Shown: positions 57,157 through 64,000 of the stretch, piece after piece
Position numbering within the stretch: position 1 is the first letter of the stretch
Layout of the letters: every line of letters starts with the position of its first letter
NCBI RefSeq assembly: GCF_008728515.1
Contig: NC_044977.1
Span: 187,849,987-187,913,986 of the forward strand
Length of the DNA: 64,000 nucleotides
Reading direction: 5' to 3'
DNA from: Papio anubis
Lineage: Eukaryota; Chordata; Mammalia; Primates; Cercopithecidae
Notes under the pieces: model-generated
What the model saw: the letters and a program-made list of their open reading frames with translations, nothing else
Databases searched by the model: none
Told to the model about the DNA's origin: nothing
Program-made: the position numbers and the translations under genes

Positions 57157-59190
57157 TTTTTTAGAATACCTCATTTATTGGGAAAAATTCACAATTAAAA
57201 CTTTAATTGCATATTCTACAACTTACAAAATAATAACTTGAATATAAAGTGAGCTCATTTTCATTATGTAAGTACAAATGGTAAAAAATAGTAATAATTA
57301 ATCTGATGTATCATATATATGCCATTCAGGGAAACTCACATCCCTGTTCCATGGTTTACATCAGACATTTTACATCTCTTTACCAAAAAAGACCAGATTT
57401 TTCAACTATATGTAGGTGTCTGCTCACAGTTGCAATCTACCAGAAGCTTTGTCTATGTGATTACAACCTAGTTAGGCCTGAGGGGGGAAAAAAAAACAAC
57501 TGTTTCTTCTTCTTAGGCTATTTTAATAGCACTCCTGTGATGGGAATGGCCTTTCTAATGCTTTGCTACACAACCTAATCAGGACTAGCAGTCATGATGA
57601 ATTAGACCCAGTCCATCTTTCATCCCAGTCTACTTTGGTACTGAACATGCAGACACAAAACAGTACAGATTTATTTATTTATTAATATAGCATTTTTCCC
57701 ACACCCTCACCCTGTGAGAATTTTCAAAGAGAAAATTTCATCTAAACATTTTATTGTTTAAGAAAGCCTTACCACTGCAACATGTTTTGGCCACGAAACA
57801 ATCATTTCCTAAATGGCATGTAAAGTCAACGTGAAGCTTAGCAAAAACGGTGAATTATTCAAGATATTAATGAGAAATTCTTACAAATGATATGTATTTA
57901 GGAAACCATTTTGCATCTTTAAATAATTGAAGGCTCAATAACAAAAAATATTTTGTTTTGCATTTCTTTTTAGAATGTTTGGTCACTGACAATTTTTACC
58001 AATATCTCTCTCCTCCTTAGCCCTTAATACAGTCCATTCTGGCCGGGCGCGGTGGCTCAAGCCTGTAATCCCAGCACTTTGGGAGGCCGAGACGGGCGGA
58101 TCACGAGGTCAGGAGATCGAGATCATCCTGGCTAACACGGTGAAACCCCGTCTCTACTAAAAACTACAAAAAACTAGCTGGGCGAGGTGGCGGGCGCCTG
58201 TAGTCCCAGGTACTTGGGAGGCTGAGGCAGGAGAATGGCGTGAGCCCGGGAGGCGGAGAGCCTGGGCCACGAGCGAGACTCCGTCTCAAATTAAAAAAAA
58301 AAAAAAAAATACAGTCCATTCTATCTGGAAATAACAAAAACGTGATCAGTATATTAAATCTTGGAGGCTTTTTCATTTTTACTTTATAAAGTGGTACGTT
58401 TCATGTTCATCTTCTCTTATAAATGTAATGTAACTGTTATGGATAGATACAAGGTTAGTGAAAACAAACACGTCAGCTCCAAAGAACATATATAAAAAGT
58501 GAATATGAAATTGTAACACAATATTTTCTCCCAAATTATTGTAGCGTTTTCTACTAGTTTAATATTGTGAACACTGCCCCAAAATAGGTTGGAAGTCGCC
58601 TAGGGAAACAGCTTCTTCCTCTGGAGTCCTTCTCGGCAGGGTCTTCTCCAGCTCTCCTCCCCAACCAGGCGGATGTGGAAGTACCAGGGCTTGGCGCCTC
58701 CCAGGAGGTTGTCTTCGTCCTTCAGGCCGCAGCAGGAGGAGAAAGGACAGCCAATCAGGATAATTGGGGCCAGTGACAGATGTGATGTGACGGCAGGGTT
58801 GGCGTGAAGGTTGAAGCTATCGGTATACTTCACAGGGTTAATTACCAGGGAGATGATCTGTCACACAGCAGCCAGGGCAAGGAGGCCTCCAACTCACTTT
58901 CAGGAGGACTAGCATCGGGGCTGCACAGAGGGCTAAGAAGGTGAGAATGGAACAGGTCACCAGCATGATACAGCCACAGAAGAGCATGGCAGCGGCTGCT
59001 CTTCCTCCTACGTACTCCATGAGGCTCCGACACCCATCCTGGTGGCACCTGCTGCCGTCATCCTGGGCATTGCCACGATGGTGAAGGTGATGGAGCTGGG
59101 CAGGGGCAGGGGCAAGGTCCAGGGCAGCAGCGCAGCAGGCCCATGTAGCGGTGCGAAGCAGAGGAGCACGGCAGGGAGAGGCTGCGCAGA
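57157..59190 (-). pseudogene. PERP: PERP processed pseudogene (with 3' UTR)
   Basis: Minus-strand, intronless copy of PERP, a tetraspan PMP22/claudin-like membrane protein linked to p53-driven apoptosis and desmosomes. The coding part reads 'MEYVGGRAAAAMLFCGCIML' (start at 59020) and continues 'FLALCAAPMLVLLKV'. A one-base insertion near 58893 shifts the frame, and a TGA follows at about 58861-58863. Beyond it, in another frame, lies 'YTDSFNLHANPAVT'. About 24 bases are then lost near 58765, followed by 'IILIGC' and 'AKPWYF'. The normal stop (TAA) reads TGG. The long 3' UTR runs down to a polyadenylation-like 'CCAATAAATGAGG' (minus strand, near 57175) and a short A tail. A young Alu interrupts it. 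The N-terminal part of PERP is only weakly seen. Confidence 0.88.
58041..58308 (+). mobile_element. Young AluY with an internal right-arm deletion
   Basis: Full left arm, then right arm to 'GGAGGCGGAG' joined directly to 'AGCCTGGGCCACGAGCGAGACTCC', so the 'cttgcagtgagctgagatccggccactgcactcc' section is lost. Perfect 14-bp target duplications 'ATACAGTCCATTCT' are at 58027-58040 and 58309-58322. It lies in the PERP pseudogene 3' UTR, antisense to it. Confidence 0.96.
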
Positions 59191-60575
59191 CTCTGTAACA
59201 TAGTAACCCACCTTAGCGTCACTAACAGCAGGAAAACTAGAAGTCATGTGCCTTCTAACACAACACAGTATAAAGCATCCAGCATCATCCAAAATATTCT
59301 CTCTCAAAGAGTGGAACCCAAATGTTGGGTTATTCTACAGGACAATCCACCTAGTGTCTTCAGCAAGTCAATGGTATATGAAAAGAAAGACGTAGGACAC
59401 TTCTAAATTTCAAAAAACCTTACAGACTTAACCAAATTCAGTTGATGTCTTTGATTTGATGCTGCTTTGAACAAACTCATACAAACACACATTGGGGACA
59501 ATTAGAGGATTTGAAAAATAGACTGCATAATATTGTTACTTTTTAAGGTACAATAGTCATAGAAAACATATAAAGGAAAAAATGATTTTTAGAGATACAT
59601 ATAAAATATTTAGAGGTAAAATATAATGATGTTTATGATTAACTCTAAAAATAGAGTGAGAAGAAAAGGAAAAACTAACTTGGCAAAATGGTAACGATCA
59701 TTCAATGTATGTGATTGATCACTGGAGTTTATACTGTTTCTTCTACATTTTTCTTAATTTTGAAAAGTAATGTACACCAAGACCGTTCAGATAATAGAAA
59801 TTGTTTAAAGTTAAATTGTTTATTATCTATTAAAGATAATAGAAATTGTTAAAGTTAGTTTACCTATTTGTGTATTTGTTTTGTTACCACATAGTAGGTA
59901 AGGGCTAATAAGAAAAATTAGATCAGTTACACAAAAAATAAAGAGCTGACTTCTTTTGGATGAGTGTGAGTTCTGCAACTTATAGAATTAATGCTGATAA
60001 CAATGAAGAGACACATACGCTATATGATATGTAGATACCAATTTAACCCTATGCTTCCTGAGACTCCTATGTCTCTTGGGAAGAGTCTCCTGCTAGCATC
60101 CTGTCTGATTTATTCTGCATCTTTCACTTCCATCTGCACTCCCTATAAATATCTCAATAGGATGCCCCTTGGACACCTCAAACCCCAGGAGTTTAAAATG
60201 AAATCCAACTTAATTATCTCTACTAATCAAATCTTATTAATTTGTAAGATGGTGTATTAAATGACTAGCATAGCATTTAAAACATAGTAAGTTCCTAATA
60301 AGTAGTGGTTGCATTATTATTTTGTTTATTGATCTCCATATTGATTAACTCCATTAACTTATTTTATTTCCCTCAACATTCAGTCTGATTCTCCACAATG
60401 CTTGCCACACATATCCCAGGCTATTTTTCCCTTTCCATTTTTACTATCATTATAAGTGGTACATCATGGTAAGCATGTACTACCATTACATACTCATCAG
60501 TTCTCATCTATTATTGCTGAATTATTTCGACTATATTTTACCTTGGATTCATACCATTCATGGCATGGTACAATG
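59191..60575. other. Unassigned AT-rich intergenic DNA
   Basis: No gene recognised. About 60130-60240 has a weak L2-like stretch ('ttggacacctcaaaccccagg'). A short imperfect repeat 'gataatagaaattgtt' occurs at about 59792 and 59836. Confidence 0.4.
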
Positions 60576-60579
60576 GAGC

Positions 60580-60805
60580 TTGCTACCGTGCCTAAGAGCG
60601 TGGACTGTGGAGTTAAGTTGTGTCAATTCGATCCTTACCCTATTATTTTTCAGCCAGGCACTAAGCTAATTGTTTCACTATTACCTCATCTGCAATGTGG
60701 CTGTACTAATAGTGACTAACTCATATATTTTTGGTAGAAATTAAATTGAGTTATACATATACATCACTTAAAACTGAGTCTGACACATTGTAAGGACTTT
60801 AAATA
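60580..60805 (+). repeat. MIR SINE
   Basis: 'gtgcctaagagcgtggactgtggagttaag', 'ttcactattacctcatctgcaatgtggctgtactaatag', 'ttaaattgagttatacat' and 'tgtaaggactttaaatag' match the full MIR order, including the 5' tRNA-like part. Confidence 0.75.
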
Positions 60806-61124
60806 GCTTCCAGAAATAGAATTAAAGGTTAAAATGGACCATGAAATACTAATCTATTTTCTTAATTTTAGATATTTATGCAGTTAGCTATTTTTAAAAT
60901 GCTGCTGTAATGAAAATTTTTGTAAATAAGCATTCGATTGTACCAATTTACATATCTGCTTGCAGTTTATAAGAATGTCCATTTCCAAAGAAATTTACCA
61001 AATGATAATTGTTATTCATTTAATATTTGACAGATTGATAAATACTTCATTGCTTAAGTTTTAATTTCCTAAATTTACAGAGACCTGTATACATTGGAAA
61101 TTTAATTTTGTGCTACATAATTCA

Positions 61125-61245
61125 GATCCCGGATTACAAATAAGAAACTAGGGCTGAGAAAGGTGAAGTTACTTGCCAAATGTCACACAGTAATTTACTC
61201 TCCAATCCAGGAAAGTGATTCAAGTCTTCCTCCTCCAATCTCATC
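61125..61245 (-). repeat. MIR SINE fragment
   Basis: 'caaataagaaactagggctgagaaaggtgaagttacttgccaaatgtcacacagtaatttac' is a clear MIR minus core. Confidence 0.75.
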
Positions 61246-61855
61246 TGAGTTCTTCAAATTGCTATTGTCAATTATATTTGTATTTAATAATTTTACATTC
61301 CCAAAATTATGCTGAGCATTTGCAGAGAAGGAGTCTACATTTCCTGCTAGTGCTTCCCACAATGCTTTGCATAGAGCACTTTTCAAGTAAACATCTATTA
61401 AATAAATATATGAATCACATGTCAAATAGGAACAAAGGAAATTACTGAGACATATTAAGCAAGCCACACATTTTAACATTTTTATGACATGTTTGTCACT
61501 ATGAAGCCACAACATTAATCCGCAGATATGTAGGACAGTTTGGTATAGAAAAAAACAAAAGGCAGGAACAGGATTTTAAAGATTAATGTGAGGTGGATGG
61601 GGAGTCAAAAAATTAAGAGCTTTGCTTAATTTTAACGTGGGCCTCTATATAAATCGAACATCATAAAATGGGGGAATGTGTTTTGGGATTTGGGGGAATT
61701 TCTCGTTCCAATTTAAACTACCAACATATCCTTGTAGGGCATGATTATGTTTCTAGAAAATTGGATTTAGGATCAAGATCAAACGCCCCAATTTTTTTAT
61801 ATCTTTAATGCAGATGAGTCATGCGGAAGCAGAATGAGCTCGTGAATCTGTTTGG
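61246..61855. other. Unassigned intergenic DNA
   Basis: Nothing recognised beyond AT-rich sequence. Confidence 0.4.
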
Positions 61856-61859
61856 TATA

Positions 61860-62620
61860 TGGGCAAGTTTACTTTACTTCTTCAGCACATATTTATGGAA
61901 CAGCCATTATGTTACAGAAACTGTACTAAACTGGAAGGATAAAATGGTAACCAAAACAGACAATTTCCCTGCCTCAAGATGCAATATTCCAATGGAGAAA
62001 ACTAACGTTATACACACACACAAACACAAACACAAAGAAAAAGGCAGTGACAGGATGACATGATGCAGGGGAGCCAATATAGAAGAGGATTAACTCAGGG
62101 CTACTTTAGGTAGAGTTGTCAGGAAGGCCTTTCTGAAAAGCTAATATTTAAGCTAAAATCATGTGAAATGAGTTGTTAACCATCTAGAAGAAAATAGCAT
62201 GAATGAAGGCCCAGGTGAGGGAAATAATCTGCTAGTTTTTAAAAATAACTAGTTTGTTAAAACTGGAACTAAGCATGTTTCTAGAGGAGTGAAGGAGGAT
62301 GAGACTAGAGAGCTAGACAGGAGGTAGGTTAGGAAAGATTGTGCCCAACTAAGCAGCATGGAATTTAATTGCTGACATTGAGAATCTGTCAAATAATTTG
62401 TAGGCAAGAAGTACATGTTCATATCTACATTTCAATACAATCAACCATCAGTCAGGTGGAGAATATACTGGATATGAGACAATCTAGAACCTGAGAGAGA
62501 ACTATGATAATTCAATTAAGAAGTAGTTTAAAAAGGAGAAAAGACTCCATAAGGATAAGACCTAGGATATTGACAGGGGACTTGGAAAAGTTAAAGGAAG
62601 AGATGATGAGACACCTAGCA
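61860..62620 (-). mobile_element. L2 LINE 3' region
   Basis: 'cacatatttatggaacagccattatgttacag', 'aaaacagacaatttccctgcctcaagatgcaatattccaatgg', 'taggtagagttgtcaggaaggcctttctgaaaagctaatatttaagc' and 'gaatgaaggcccagg' match the L2 minus pattern. Boundaries are approximate. Confidence 0.6.
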
Positions 62621-63640
62621 ACATTTTGTTCATGTCTCTTTTATAGCAATTATTAAATTGTTCTGGGGTCATTTGGTTTCGGGCCTATCTTCTCCATCAG
62701 AACATTGGTTTTTTGGAGCATTGTACTTATCTCATGATGTGTCTCTGTTTTTTAAAGTACTTGCCACATAGTACTTTACATTTTATCCAAAAATTTTCCA
62801 TTTTTTGGATAAATGGATTAATGCATAAAATAATTTTATGTGAAAACACACTTCTGCTTTGTATTTTTATACTCAGTGCCTCTTGTGATATGTAGAACCT
62901 CTCCATTTTCCAGATGGGGAAAATGAGGCTCACTTGGGGAGCGGACAGTCTTCTTACCTTCTCTTTATAGGCCTCTTTTCTTTCCTCATAACTAAAATAA
63001 TTTACAGGAAAGGCAGGAACATTCAAGCAATGAGGTACATTCACAGCTCACAGTGATTCCCCATTTCCTCCTATTCTCATTAAGATAACTTTTAAAGACA
63101 GGATTATTATGTATGTTTGACTTTCCAAAGTATGACTCTATGTCACTTTCACAGAATTTTAAAATGTAAAACATAACAATGGTAGATTGCATTTTCCATT
63201 TCAGTTTACTTTGGGCTCAAGTAGACTTGAGATACTTCAACAAATATTTTCTTTTGAACGAAAGATCACATTAAACTGGAGACTTTCTGAAGTTATCCAG
63301 TGGCATGAACACTGGCATTGCAAAAGTAGAATTTTGCACATCAGTTGGTGAAAGTTCAAGGTCTCAGAATTTATAATATGAAAACAAAACATGTAAGTAT
63401 TGAGAGTTTACTTTGTGCCAGGATTTCTTACAGGCAAAAAGATAGGATAGCACATGTAAAGCAAAAATGCATGGCAACATAGAATCCAAAGAAAGGGAGA
63501 ATTTTAAGAAGCGTTGATCAACAATGACAAATACAGCCAACAGGTCATGTAAACCACAACTTAAAATAGCTGTTGGTTACAGACACATAGCAGTCTTTCC
63601 TAATGAGTTTTTGGTTGTGGTGGTAGAACACATCTAGTTA
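62621..63640. other. Unassigned intergenic DNA
   Basis: Only weak MIR-like text near 62900-62950 and 63400-63440. No gene. Confidence 0.4.
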
Positions 63641-63651
63641 GAATTTTTTAC

Positions 63652-63716
63652 TGAGAGAAGGAGGGAGGGATGGAGAAGGAGGAAGGGAAGAGATGACAGT
63701 GAAAGAAAGAGAAGCT
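63652..63716. repeat. Purine-rich (GGGA/GGAA) low-complexity tract
   Basis: Plus strand is almost all A and G ('gagagaaggagggaggg...gaagggaagag'). Polypurine tract with possible triplex potential, by general knowledge. Confidence 0.8.
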
Positions 63717-64000
63717 AGAATACTTGCATTTTTCTTATTAACAGTACAAAAATTTTTGGTAAAATATATGTAGGGGTCCATATATTTACTGAATTTTTAA
63801 AAAAATTAAATTGTATGAGCAAAGCTTCATTTAATGACTTAGGAGAGTATTATTATACCCTTTTAAGCTCAATTTTCTCATTTTTTAACTACATTTATTA
63901 TATAACTACTCATAGTACTATTGTGTGTATTAAATTTAACAATCAAAATAAAATACAGGCATGTAGCTTGAGGCATAACAGGCCTTTAATAAATGTTAGC

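Noticed and set aside
59008..59307. 99-codon minus-strand frame near the PERP copy
   Set aside because: It is in a different frame from the PERP-like coding part and only partly overlaps it. It is not an independent gene.
61860..61890. U6-like text 'cttcttcagcacatattta'
   Set aside because: Only this short block resembles U6 and no U6 sequence follows. The surrounding sequence fits L2.
1..64000. CRISPR array, tRNA, rRNA or operon
   Set aside because: No regularly spaced repeats, no tRNA or rRNA cores, and no gene clusters were seen. The sequence is primate intergenic DNA.

Overview
The window looks like intergenic DNA from an Old World monkey (macaque/baboon-type cercopithecid). It is AT-rich and densely packed with Alu, L1, L2, MIR, MaLR/ERVL LTRs and hAT-Charlie elements. 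The youngest Alus (3101, 38835, 42634, 58041) carry variants I associate with cercopithecid AluY/AluYR lineages: 'CTCAAGCCTG', 'CCGAGACGGG' and, where the right arm is intact, 'GATCCGGCCACTG'. I found no intact protein-coding gene, tRNA, snRNA or CRISPR. Short open frames are almost all shadows of repeats.

Layout. 0-4 kb: mostly unassigned, with MIR fragments and one young Alu. 4.3-6.5 kb: a plus-strand L1 3' end followed by an old minus-strand L1 3' end. 8.6-10.9 kb: a long plus-strand L2. 12.9-16.4 kb: old minus-strand L1 with three Alus. 19-23 kb: MIR, a hAT element, an MST-type LTR, and a perfect 55-bp inverted repeat that no transposon explains. 23.5-25.8 kb: two nested Alus and an old L1 with an Alu. 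26.5-31 kb: an ERVL/MLT2-like LTR and several old L1 pieces. 31.6-36 kb: the most complex block. A primate L1 with a twin-priming 5' inversion was later hit by a HERV-H-type element whose two LTR7-like LTRs face opposite ways. 36-45.4 kb: old minus-strand L1s, two full-length Alus, an MST-type LTR and an Alu left-monomer insertion. 46-53 kb: further Alus, free Alu monomers, MER5A, MIR and L2. 53.1-56.0 kb: a 330-bp direct duplication in non-repeat DNA and the longest open frame of the window. 57.15-59.2 kb: a processed pseudogene of PERP (minus strand, with 3' UTR) carrying a young Alu. 60-64 kb: MIR and L2 relics.

The repeats show a clear nesting order. Old L1/L2/MIR/MER elements were hit by AluJ/AluS and MaLR LTRs, then by the primate L1 and the HERV-H-type element, and last by AluY. 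Nothing here acts as an operon or pathway. The features most worth follow-up are the inverted-LTR element, the perfect inverted repeat, and the 53-56 kb duplication. All family names come from recognition by eye, without a repeat library, so subfamily calls are tentative.
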